This document shows, one piece after another, positions 9,051 to 16,610 of a DNA stretch of 64,000 nucleotides; position 1 is the first letter of the stretch; every line of letters starts with the position of its first letter. Under the pieces are notes generated by a model that was given only the letters and a program-made list of their open reading frames with translations, did not search any database and had not been told where the DNA came from. This DNA is from Schlegelella_A sp965246805 (GTDB taxonomy: Bacteria > Pseudomonadota > Gammaproteobacteria > Burkholderiales > Burkholderiaceae_C). The stretch is taken from the NCBI GenBank assembly GCA_965246805.1, contig CBDFFO010000007.1, positions 186,001-250,000 on the forward strand, written 5' to 3'. Both the position numbers and the translations under genes were made by a program.

Positions 9051-9479
9051 TTACTTGCAGCTTGCCGGCAGGTACTTCCCAGCGATCGTGCCGCTGCAAA
9101 CCCAGTCGACCTGACCGGTGGTGGAAGAGTATGTGCCAGCAAGGGTCACGAACGAACCGGTAAAGTTCGGGTCCCCGGTACCGGTCGCAGTGATGCTGCC
9201 CGCCGTGCCGCTGGTGCCCGCATAAGCAACGCTCGAAACATACTTCGAAGACTGCGCGCCGATGCTTACCGACGCGGTAGGGGGCATCACGCCGAACGTG
9301 GAGGCCGCTTCCGACACATTGGTCTTCGCCGACGAGGCGGCCAAAATCACTTCAGAGACCTTCGCACGGACCGTGTAGTCACGGTAGGCCGGCAGGGCAA
9401 CCGCGGCAAGAATGCCGATGATCGCAACGACGATCATCAATTCGATCAGGGTAAAACCCTGTTGGATACGCTTGTTCAT
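9051..9479 (-). CDS. pilA: Type IV pilin, tandem copy A
   Basis: A 142-residue type IVa pilin with the class III signal MNKRIQQG^FTLIELMIVV, hydrophobic N-terminal helix, and C-terminal disulfide loop VCSGTIAGKYLPASCK. The start is the ATG at 9479, preceded by AGGAGT at optimal spacing. It has a good sigma-54-like promoter about 50 bases upstream and a strong terminator immediately downstream, so it is probably the main, monocistronic pilin gene. Compared with copy B it reads FVTLAGTYSSTTGQ instead of FVRLSGTYATATGQ before the loop. Other pilus assembly genes (pilB, pilC, pilD, pilQ) are not in the window. Major pilin is the best call; a minor pilin is less likely given the near-identical tandem copy. 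Confidence 0.95.
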   Translation of the reverse strand: MNKRIQQGFTLIELMIVVAIIGILAAVALPAYRDYTVRAKVSEVILAASSAKTNVSEAASTFGVMPPTASVSIGAQSSKYVSSVAYAGTSGTAGSITATGTGDPNFTGSFVTLAGTYSSTTGQVDWVCSGTIAGKYLPASCK

Positions 9480-9492
9480 CAATAACTCCTGG
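9163..9492. repeat. 330-bp perfect direct repeat, copy 2 (pilin A)
   Basis: Partner of 8546..8875. Beyond its right edge the similarity continues imperfectly for about 55 bases through the promoter (GTGCAGGCTCC is in both), showing that the promoter was duplicated with the gene. Confidence 0.93.
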
Positions 9493-9528
9493 GTGGGTGA
9501 AACGGGGCTGACCTCGCACCCATAAGAG

Positions 9529-9545
9529 TGCAGGCTCCGTGCCAA
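9529..9545 (-). promoter_or_regulatory. Sigma-54 (-24/-12) promoter of pilin A
   Basis: On the minus strand TTGGCACGGAGCCTGCA matches the RpoN consensus TGGCAC-N5-TTGCA with only CTGC for TTGC, and GG-N10-GC spacing is exact. The expected start of transcription is near 9518, giving a leader of about 40 bases with a strong ribosome-binding site. Similar promoters, activated by the PilS-PilR pair, drive pilA in Pseudomonas and others. Confidence 0.8.
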
Positions 9546-9618
9546 GAGTGGAGCGGGGCAATCCGGGAGAAATTGGCAGTCGGCGAGGCCTCCCCGCCCG
9601 ATCGGTTGTCAAATTTGG

Positions 9619-12132
9619 TCACTTGCCCTCGTTTGTAGCGACGCCGGCGTCGGCAGAGCGACCAATCTCGGCACTGCCCGCCTTGGCGCGCGAATCGGCC
9701 GAGCCCGCATGATCTGCCGCGAGCGCGAACAACGCGTCTTCGAACCGGCGCGCGAACAGCGCGGTGTCAAACAGAACCGACCGCTCGACTCGCGCGCGCA
9801 TCGCGGCGCGCTCGACCGCGAGTTTCGTGACGTCTTTTGCGAACGACGCGGCACGGGTCACGTACTCGTCGAAGTCCGCAGCAATCCATTCGGGCATGCC
9901 CGCGGCCTGCAACAGTGCAACGCCTTGCAACGAGATCATCGAGTCGCCCGCGAGTGTCAAGGTCGGCACGCCCATCCAGAGCGCCTCGCACGTGGTCGTG
10001 CCACCCGTGTAGGGAAAGGTGTCGAGCACGATGTCGACGTCGGCATAAGAGCGCAAGTATTCGTCGCGTTTTACCGAGCCTCTGATCTGCACGCGGCGTC
10101 TTTCGATGCCGGCCTGCTCGAGTCTCGACAGCATGTCTTCGACCTGTTCGGGCTGGCGGCCGTGCAGGCTTTGCAACAGCAGCCTGGCATTGGGAATCGC
10201 GGCAAAGACACGGCTCCACAATGCCAGCACTCGTGGGTGAATTTTGGACCAGCGTTGAAAGCACCCGAAGGTGACATATCCGTTCGTCAACGCCGGCAAC
10301 GGCATCACAGGCGTCTCCGCGCCAGTCGCCGGTGGTGTGAAACAGAGTCGCGTATCGGGCAGGCGCCAGACACGTTCGGTGAACTGGTATTCGTTACCAC
10401 GCGGCACGCAGGCTTCGTCGGCCAACACATAGTCCATCGCAGAGAGACCGGTGCTGGCAAAAAAACCGAGCCATGCGATTTGAACAGGCGCCGCGCGCGC
10501 GCCGAAGATACCCAGTCGATTGCCCCCCGTGTGGCCTGACAGATCGAGCAACAGATCGAGCTCATCAGACCGGATCGACCGCACCGCTTCAGGGTCAGTC
10601 ATCGCCCGCACCGACCGCCAGACCGTGAAGTGGGGCTTGATGCGGCGACTGAGTTCGTCTTCCTTGTTCGCAGTCGGGTAGGCGAAAAGCTCGAGCCGAT
10701 GGCGATCGAGATGCTGCAACATCCCTTCGACGAAATACCCGACCGGATGGGCGATGAAGTCAGCGGACACGAAACCGACCCTGAGCTTTCGACCGGGCAG
10801 GTTTGCGGCCCGCGAACGGTCATAAGGCATGGGCTTCATCGTGCGATCGAATGCGCGCGCCGCGTCAAGGTATGCCGCTGGTGTCGTCGAGTCATCGACG
10901 CTCAGATAGAACAGCATGTTGCTGTGAGCCAAGTGGGAATCGGGATCGCGCCTCAAGACCTCGCGATACGTTTCGATGGCTTCTTGCTGGCGCCCCGCGT
11001 CGGACAATGCGGCCGCCAAATTGCACCGAGCGCTCAGGTGATCGGGTTGCAATGCCAAAGCCAACTCGAATATTTCGATCGCTTCGACGACCGCGCCCAT
11101 CCGTGTCAGCGCCATCGCGTGGTGGTTGTGGGTTTCCGCCATCGGCTGAATCGAAAGACTCCGGCGGCAGGCCGCGATCGCGCCGTGGAGGTCGCCTTTT
11201 TCTTGCAGCGCGAAGCCAAGGTTGGCGTGACCGCCCGGCAATTCGGGTTGCAACGCAATAGCCCTTGCATAGCATGAGATGGCGTCGTCGATCCGGCCAC
11301 TCTCTTGCAGAATCGTACCGAGATGGTTGTGGAATTCGCCCTTCATCGGCGCCAATTCGATCGCGAGCTCGGCCGCGCGCTGCGCCTTCGGCCATTCGCG
11401 CAGACCTTTCCAGGCGGCCGCTAATTTGTCGTGGAGTTCCGCAGAGCGCGGCTCCAATTCGATGGCGAAGTCGAGGCTCGGCACCGCTTCTTCGAACCGT
11501 TTCAATTCCTGAAACGCGACGGCACGATTGACGTATGCAGTCGTCAATCGGGGTTCAGCCGCGATGGCGTGATCATAATGAGCGATCGCGTCGAGCGGCG
11601 CCCCCTCTTTCATTCGCACGTTGCCGAGATAGACGTGAAATTCGGCGTGTTCGGGAAAGCGCGCAATGGCTGCGCAAATCGCCTCGGCGCTCGCCGCCAT
11701 GTCGCCTGCCGATGACAACACACGGCAAAGGTCACCGTGGACAGCTGCGAAATCGGCATTGAGCGATGCCGCCTTCTTCAGTTGGCGCGCAGCGTCAACG
11801 AAGTCGCCACGGCGTTCCGCGGAGAGCCCGAGCATGTACTGTGCATCGAACGAAGTCGCATCCAATTCAATGGCCCGGCGCAAATGGATCTCTGCATCTT
11901 CGTCGGCGTCGCATTGCTGGAGCGCGAAGGCGAGGTTCACGTGGTGGGCCGCCACCAGAGGGCTGCGCTCGATCGCCTTTCGAAACGCGGCAGTCGCCTG
12001 CACGAATTGCCCTGCCGCGATGCATGCGACGCCCTCTCGTTCCGGCGTGAGCTCGCTCAGGCCTCGGTCATTCGTCGGACCCTCGGCACTCGATTCGGTT
12101 TTCGGGCGCCTGGCCCAGGAGAAGAGCCCCAT
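9619..12132 (-). CDS. TPR-GT41 glycosyltransferase 3, long form
   Basis: The largest of the three GT41 proteins at 837 residues. About eleven TPR units span residues 30-410, nearly twice the number in the other two, which suggests a longer substrate groove. The catalytic region has SADFIAHPVGYF (His462), DLSGHTGGNRL (about 530-540), FGCFQRWSKIHPRVLALW (Lys630) and DTFPYTGGTTTCEALWMG (about 704-721). These are the expected donor-binding and catalytic elements of O-GlcNAc-transferase-like enzymes. ATG at 12132; no signal peptide. It lies directly upstream of pilin A on the same strand, 59 bases after the phosphodiesterase gene. The frame ends just before the pilin promoter. Cytosolic protein glycosylation is the likely role; the acceptor is not known. 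Confidence 0.9.
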   Translation of the reverse strand: MGLFSWARRPKTESSAEGPTNDRGLSELTPEREGVACIAAGQFVQATAAFRKAIERSPLVAAHHVNLAFALQQCDADEDAEIHLRRAIELDATSFDAQYMLGLSAERRGDFVDAARQLKKAASLNADFAAVHGDLCRVLSSAGDMAASAEAICAAIARFPEHAEFHVYLGNVRMKEGAPLDAIAHYDHAIAAEPRLTTAYVNRAVAFQELKRFEEAVPSLDFAIELEPRSAELHDKLAAAWKGLREWPKAQRAAELAIELAPMKGEFHNHLGTILQESGRIDDAISCYARAIALQPELPGGHANLGFALQEKGDLHGAIAACRRSLSIQPMAETHNHHAMALTRMGAVVEAIEIFELALALQPDHLSARCNLAAALSDAGRQQEAIETYREVLRRDPDSHLAHSNMLFYLSVDDSTTPAAYLDAARAFDRTMKPMPYDRSRAANLPGRKLRVGFVSADFIAHPVGYFVEGMLQHLDRHRLELFAYPTANKEDELSRRIKPHFTVWRSVRAMTDPEAVRSIRSDELDLLLDLSGHTGGNRLGIFGARAAPVQIAWLGFFASTGLSAMDYVLADEACVPRGNEYQFTERVWRLPDTRLCFTPPATGAETPVMPLPALTNGYVTFGCFQRWSKIHPRVLALWSRVFAAIPNARLLLQSLHGRQPEQVEDMLSRLEQAGIERRRVQIRGSVKRDEYLRSYADVDIVLDTFPYTGGTTTCEALWMGVPTLTLAGDSMISLQGVALLQAAGMPEWIAADFDEYVTRAASFAKDVTKLAVERAAMRARVERSVLFDTALFARRFEDALFALAADHAGSADSRAKAGSAEIGRSADAGVATNEGK

Positions 12133-12191
12133 GGTTGCCCCCCTTGCGCCTCGTTCGCGTCGATGTCAGGCGAGCGAGTCTGCCATCGGAA

Positions 12192-13031
12192 TCAGTCGAC
12201 CGCCAATGCCGCGCGGGCGTCGGTCGACGTCGATCCAGAAGCCGAGTTCGACGTACTGATCTGCATCACGTCCCCGCTGCTCAAACCATGCAGCGAGTGA
12301 CGGGTGTCGAGCGCTGCGATCTCAGCCATCACCGACGGCGTTTCGCCAGGCTTGATGTGGGTGATGTGAACCTGCACATGACCGTTCAGCTGCGCGAGTT
12401 CGACGGCTAGCGCGGCGGGCGACAGGTGCCGGCTGATGGTGGCGATGTTCGACTCGGCTTCACTGAAGGCGGTCTCGATCACCAGATGCGAAATCTTTTT
12501 CTTCGCCAGGCGCTGCCAAAGGTCGGGATTGGGCCCGGTGTCGCCGGTATAGACCCACCAGCCGGCTTCACCACCGTCCACCGCAAAGCCGACGGCGGGC
12601 ACCGTGTGCACGGCGCTCAGCACTTCGATCTTCTTCGTGCCGATCTCGACGACCTCACCGACCTGAAACGGCATCAGGACGAGCACCGGATGTTGCGCGC
12701 TCGGAAGGCGCGTGAAGTCAGGCCAGATCGTTCCATTGAAAACGTGGGTGCGCAGTGCCAGGATCGTTTCGGCCAGGGCGTGAATCTCGATCGGTGGCTT
12801 GCCGGCGTCGCGGCGCAGGCGCATCACGCTGTCGGCGAGCAACGGGATGGACAGGATGTGATCGAGGTGCGAGTGGCTGAGGAGGATGTGGTCGATGCGC
12901 CCCATCGCCTCGAGAGTGAGATCGCCAACGCCGGTGCCGGCGTCGATCAGGACGTCGTCGTCGAGCAAGAACGACGTCGTCTTGCAGCCGGCAGCGATTG
13001 AGCCGGAACAGCCGAGCACGCGAACGATCAT
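12192..13031 (-). CDS. Class II 3',5'-cyclic-nucleotide phosphodiesterase (metallo-beta-lactamase fold)
   Basis: A 279-residue protein of the yeast PDE1-like, class II cyclic-nucleotide phosphodiesterase family. Seen: start MIVRVLGCSGSIAAGCKTTS, LIDAGTGVGDL, the metal site HSHLDH (about residues 75-80), later GDTGPNPDLW and HITHIKPGE. These enzymes hydrolyse cAMP in the cytoplasm with two zinc ions. The ATG at 13031 is preferred because the conserved family N-terminus begins there; a frame extends 25 codons further up but has no family resemblance. It is downstream of the FHA and PP2C genes on the same strand (246-base gap), with a TPR-GT41 gene following. Other MBL-fold hydrolases are possible but the SHSHLDHI and ITHIKP motifs favour a PDE. 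Confidence 0.82.
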   Translation of the reverse strand: MIVRVLGCSGSIAAGCKTTSFLLDDDVLIDAGTGVGDLTLEAMGRIDHILLSHSHLDHILSIPLLADSVMRLRRDAGKPPIEIHALAETILALRTHVFNGTIWPDFTRLPSAQHPVLVLMPFQVGEVVEIGTKKIEVLSAVHTVPAVGFAVDGGEAGWWVYTGDTGPNPDLWQRLAKKKISHLVIETAFSEAESNIATISRHLSPAALAVELAQLNGHVQVHITHIKPGETPSVMAEIAALDTRHSLHGLSSGDVMQISTSNSASGSTSTDARAALAVD

Positions 13032-13277
13032 AGGGTGGGAAATGGCATCGGGGCGAACGGCATGTTGGCGGGGAGGCGAACTCGGCACAAGCGCCTGATG
13101 TCGCACTTGGGGTCGAATTGACGCATTGCTCGGAGCCGCCTCGCGCCCCTGTGAATTGCGTCACGAGATCGCATCAGCCTCAGCGATGTCGTGGACCGGG
13201 TGTACCCTCTGTGCGAGGCAGGCAGTCAGTCAAGACGCTCCACCGGCCCCGTCTTGAGGCCCCATCGGCGTTCAGCC

Positions 13278-13949
13278 TCAAGCCTGCACGAACTGCATCT
13301 GCGTGCCCGCGAGCTCGATCACGTCGCCGTTCTTCAACGACACCGTCTCGCCGACCAGGGGACTGCCGTTCACGTTCGGGCGCAAGCCGCCTTCGACGTG
13401 CGCGAGCACATACCCCGTGGGCCGTTTCGTGATCGACGCGACCTGCACGCCAGGCTTGCCGACCGTGGTCACGACCTTCGTCAACGCCACCTCGCGTCCC
13501 GCGGCGGCGCCGTTCATGACGCGGATCGTGGCCGGGCCGGTGTTCGAGCTGGACAAACCGCCGAACGACGATGGTCGCGGCGAGCCATAAGCCGGCGATG
13601 CGCCGGCTGGCGGCAGCATCGCGCCCGGCTTCATGATCATCGTCTTCTCGTAGTCGGTGCCGTCTTCGACAAGGTACTTGATCTTGTACTTGCCGACCTC
13701 GACCGTGTCGTTGTGCGCCAGCAGCTGTTTCTTCACGGCCTTGCCGTTGATGTAGGTGCCGTTGGTGCTGTTAAGGTCTTCGATGAAGACGTCGTTGCCC
13801 GACATCTGCAGCACGGCGTGCTCTCCGCTCACCGCCAGGTTGTCGATGACGATGTCGTTGTAGGGGCGACGCCCGAGCGTGGTCTTGTCCTTGGTGATCT
13901 GCACTTCCTTGATCACCACACCGTCGAGCGATACGACCAGTTTGCCCAT
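13278..13949 (-). CDS. FHA-domain protein (one clear, one degenerate FHA)
   Basis: A 223-residue cytoplasmic protein. The N-terminal FHA domain (about residues 5-95) is complete: GRRPYNDIVIDNLAVSGEHA carries the phosphothreonine-binding Arg, Ser and His, and DLNSTNGTYING the conserved NG. A linker with PPAGASPAYGSPRPSS (about 110-135) is low complexity. The C-terminal ~90 residues (GREVALTKVVTTVGKPG ... NGSPLVGETVSLKNGDVIEL) resemble a second FHA lacking the GR and SxxH residues. FHA domains bind phosphothreonine proteins. It lies 38 bases after the PP2C gene on the same strand, suggesting a Ser/Thr phosphorylation circuit. No protein kinase gene is found in the window. Confidence 0.88.
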   Translation of the reverse strand: MGKLVVSLDGVVIKEVQITKDKTTLGRRPYNDIVIDNLAVSGEHAVLQMSGNDVFIEDLNSTNGTYINGKAVKKQLLAHNDTVEVGKYKIKYLVEDGTDYEKTMIMKPGAMLPPAGASPAYGSPRPSSFGGLSSSNTGPATIRVMNGAAAGREVALTKVVTTVGKPGVQVASITKRPTGYVLAHVEGGLRPNVNGSPLVGETVSLKNGDVIELAGTQMQFVQA

Positions 13950-13987
13950 GCTTCAGACCTCGAATCTCTTTTTTATGAGCACCGTTT

Positions 13988-14770
13988 TCAGCGGCGGAAC
14001 GGCCACCAGGACCGCCCCGAGCCTGCCGGGCCCTTGACCCGGGCTAGCACCACGGAGATATTATCTCTTCCCCCCGCTTCATTGGCCGCAGCGATCAGCG
14101 CCGTGGCCGCTTCCGGCAGTAATTCGCAACTCTGCAACAACTGCGAAATCGTTTCGTCGTCGATCATGTCGGAGAGGCCGTCGGAGCACAGCAGGTAGAC
14201 GTCGTCGGCCTGCACGTCGTGCAGGTGGGTCTCGAGCAATACCGTGTCTTCGACACCGACTGCACGCGTCACGAGGTTCTTGTTCGACGAGACCGCCGCT
14301 TGCTCGGCCGTGATGAGCCCAGAGTCGATCTGCTCCTGCAACAGCGAGTGGTCATGCGTGATCTGCGTGAAGCGGCCGGCGCGCAGCCGGTAGCCGCGTG
14401 AATCGCCGACATGGCCGATCAGGAGCCGCGAATCGCGGAACACGCCGACGACCAGGGTCGTGCCCATGCCGGCATATTGCGGGTTCGAGTTCGAGGCGTT
14501 GAAGATCGCTCGGTTGGCGTTGTCGACGCAAATGTCCATCGCGCGACGCACATCCGTGTCGGTTGCGCTTTCAGAAGCTTCCGACAGCCAGCGGCCAAGC
14601 TCGGTCCGTATGAAAGAGGTGGCCATGCCGCTGGCCACTTCGCCCGCGTTGTAGCCACCCATGCCGTCTGCCAGCACGATCAACGATGACTCTGGGTCGA
14701 TCGCCGCAGAGTCTTCGTTGTTGTTTCGCGCGCGCCCGGTGTCGGTGGCAGCATGCAGCTCGAGGGTCAT
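13988..14770 (-). CDS. PP2C-family Ser/Thr protein phosphatase
   Basis: A 260-residue PP2C (Stp1-like) phosphatase. Motifs in order: HAATDTGRARNNNEDS, LADGMGGYNAGEVAS (metal-binding DGMGG), IGHVGDSRGYRLR, the TRAVG loop, CSDGLSDMIDD, and GGRDNISVVLARV. All metal-coordinating aspartates are present. It removes phosphate from Ser/Thr, in other systems opposing a PknB-type kinase. The ATG at 14770 starts the family domain; the frame continues 65 codons upstream but that part is arginine-rich and unlike coding sequence. It is followed by the FHA gene. The usual kinase partner is not visible here, so it may be encoded elsewhere. Confidence 0.9.
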   Translation of the reverse strand: MTLELHAATDTGRARNNNEDSAAIDPESSLIVLADGMGGYNAGEVASGMATSFIRTELGRWLSEASESATDTDVRRAMDICVDNANRAIFNASNSNPQYAGMGTTLVVGVFRDSRLLIGHVGDSRGYRLRAGRFTQITHDHSLLQEQIDSGLITAEQAAVSSNKNLVTRAVGVEDTVLLETHLHDVQADDVYLLCSDGLSDMIDDETISQLLQSCELLPEAATALIAAANEAGGRDNISVVLARVKGPAGSGRSWWPFRR

Positions 14771-14895
14771 GGACGGGCGATGGTGCACAGGACGCGCGGA
14801 CAGAAGTGAGATCGACTCGGAATTGTGCCTCGGAACGGCGGCCTCTCGTCGAGACTCGGTGCCCGACCTGCCCGATGCGTCCGCGGTGGCGCAGA

Positions 14896-15594
14896 TCAAC
14901 TCGTCAATTGGGCTGCGTGGCGGATTTTCATCCAGCGACCGAGGGCCACCACCAGCACCGCACACGAGGCGCCGACGACAAGATCGGCGTGCGGAACGTG
15001 GTTCCTGAACCAGTCTTCGGTGATCGGGTCGGTCACGAACATCTGACCCGCGAGGTATCCGAGCAGCGCGGCGCCCAACGTGATGATGACGGGAAAGCGC
15101 TCCATCACCTTCATCAGCAGCGTGCTGCCGACGATGATGAGAGGGATCGACAGCGCCAGACCGATCACGAGCAGCATCAACCGATACTGCTCTGGCGCGC
15201 GATCGGCCGCGCCGGCGACGGCAATGACGTTGTCGACGCTCATCACCAGGTCGGCGATCAAAATGGTTCGCACGGCCGCGCCCAGCGTGCCGTGCGCGTG
15301 CACATCAGTCGAGTCGTCGGCATCGGCGAGCAGCTGGAGGCCGATCCAGAGCAGCAACGCGCCGCCGATCAGCTTCAGGTATGGCCACTTCAACATCTCG
15401 ACCGCCGCGATCGTCAACACGATGCGCAACACGATCGCCGCCGCGCTGCCCCAGAAGATCGCCTTCTTCTGCTGCTGCGGCGGCAGCGAGCGTGCCGCCA
15501 TCGCGATGACCACCGCGTTGTCGCCGGAGAGCAGGATGTTGGCGACGACGATCGCGAAAAACGCGCCCCACAGCGCGGTGGAAGAAAAATCCAT
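14896..15594 (-). CDS. TerC/YjbE-family integral membrane protein
   Basis: A 232-residue protein with about seven membrane segments. It carries the TerC hallmark LLSGDNAVVIAMAARSLP near residues 22-39 and a second acidic membrane motif DLVMSVDNVIAVAG (about 118-131); these conserved aspartate-asparagine pairs are thought to bind metal. TerC/YjbE proteins are linked to manganese export and to metallation of secreted enzymes. It is the gene upstream of the PP2C gene on the same strand (125 bases) and lies 81 bases after sucD. Called TerC family rather than TerC proper, since no tellurite genes are near. Confidence 0.88.
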   Translation of the reverse strand: MDFSSTALWGAFFAIVVANILLSGDNAVVIAMAARSLPPQQQKKAIFWGSAAAIVLRIVLTIAAVEMLKWPYLKLIGGALLLWIGLQLLADADDSTDVHAHGTLGAAVRTILIADLVMSVDNVIAVAGAADRAPEQYRLMLLVIGLALSIPLIIVGSTLLMKVMERFPVIITLGAALLGYLAGQMFVTDPITEDWFRNHVPHADLVVGASCAVLVVALGRWMKIRHAAQLTS

Positions 15595-15675
15595 GGAAGC
15601 TTGTCCCGGCCAAACAGTCAGTTGCCAGTCAGCTTACCGGCTTTTGCTGTGCGACCGAGAAAGCGCGGTTCCGCT

Positions 15676-16569
15676 CTAGAGCAAGCCCTTCAACAGCTTG
15701 CCCATCTCCGAGGGGTTGCGCGTGACGGTGAAGCCGCACGCTTCCATCACCTCGAGCTTGGCATCGGCGGTGTCGCCGCCGCCCGAGATCAGCGCGCCGG
15801 CATGGCCCATTCGCTTGCCGGCGGGCGCGGTCACGCCGGCGATGAAGCCGACAATGGGCTTCTTCATGTGGTCTTTGCACCAGCGTGCGGCTTCGGCCTC
15901 ATCGGGGCCGCCGATCTCGCCGATCATGATGACGGCATCGGTCTCGGGATCGTCGTTGAAGAGCTTCATCACGTCGATGTGCTTGAGCCCGTTGATCGGG
16001 TCGCCGCCGATGCCGACCGCGCTCGACTGGCCGAGCCCGATATCGGTGAGCTGCGCGACCGCTTCGTACGTGAGCGTGCCCGACCGGCTCACCACGCCGA
16101 CCCGGCCCTTGCGATGGATGTGCCCCGGCATGATGCCGATCTTGATCTCTTCCGGCGTGATGAGACCCGGGCAGTTGGGGCCAAGCAGCAGCGTCTTCTT
16201 GCCGCACTTGGCTTCGCGCGCCTTCATGCGCGAACGCACGTCGAGCATGTCGCGCACCGGGATGCCTTCGGTGATGCAGATCGCGAGGTCGAGGTCGGCC
16301 TCGACCGCTTCCCAGATCGCCGCCGCGGCACCCGCCGGCGGCACGTAGATCACGCTCACGCTCGCGCCGGTTTTCGCGGCCGCGTCTTTCACGGTGGCGA
16401 AGATCGGGATGCCTTCGAAGTCTTCGCCGGCCTTCTTCGGGTTCACGCCGGCCACGAAGCATTCGCGCCCATTCGCGTAGTCGCGGCACATGCGGGTATG
16501 GAACTGGCCGGTCTTGCCGGTGATGCCTTGGGTGATGACCCGGGTGTTCTTGTCGATCAGGATGCTCAA
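15676..16569 (-). CDS. sucD: Succinate-CoA ligase alpha subunit
   Basis: 297 residues. This subunit binds CoA and carries the phosphohistidine of succinyl-CoA synthetase in the TCA cycle. The N-terminal Rossmann CoA-binding domain starts SILIDKNTRVITQGITGKTG. GRVGVVSRSGTLTYEA, IGIGGDPI-type loop and the active-site motif GHAGALISGGGDTADAK (His near residue 245) are all present. The start is TTG at 16569, preceded by a GGGGGT ribosome-binding site; no ATG alternative keeps the conserved N-terminus. It follows sucC after 41 bases. It ends FAVTRNPSEMGKLL-like, as expected for the family. Confidence 0.97.
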   Translation of the reverse strand: MSILIDKNTRVITQGITGKTGQFHTRMCRDYANGRECFVAGVNPKKAGEDFEGIPIFATVKDAAAKTGASVSVIYVPPAGAAAAIWEAVEADLDLAICITEGIPVRDMLDVRSRMKAREAKCGKKTLLLGPNCPGLITPEEIKIGIMPGHIHRKGRVGVVSRSGTLTYEAVAQLTDIGLGQSSAVGIGGDPINGLKHIDVMKLFNDDPETDAVIMIGEIGGPDEAEAARWCKDHMKKPIVGFIAGVTAPAGKRMGHAGALISGGGDTADAKLEVMEACGFTVTRNPSEMGKLLKGLL

Positions 16570-16610
16570 GTGTTACCCCCGCACTGTCTGGTTGCGTGTG
16601 AAGAGCGCGC

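Noticed and set aside
8863..9099. N-terminal extension of pilin B (79 extra codons)
   Set aside because: Runs through a terminator and promoter; the prepilin leader MNKRIQQG with a ribosome-binding site fixes the true start.
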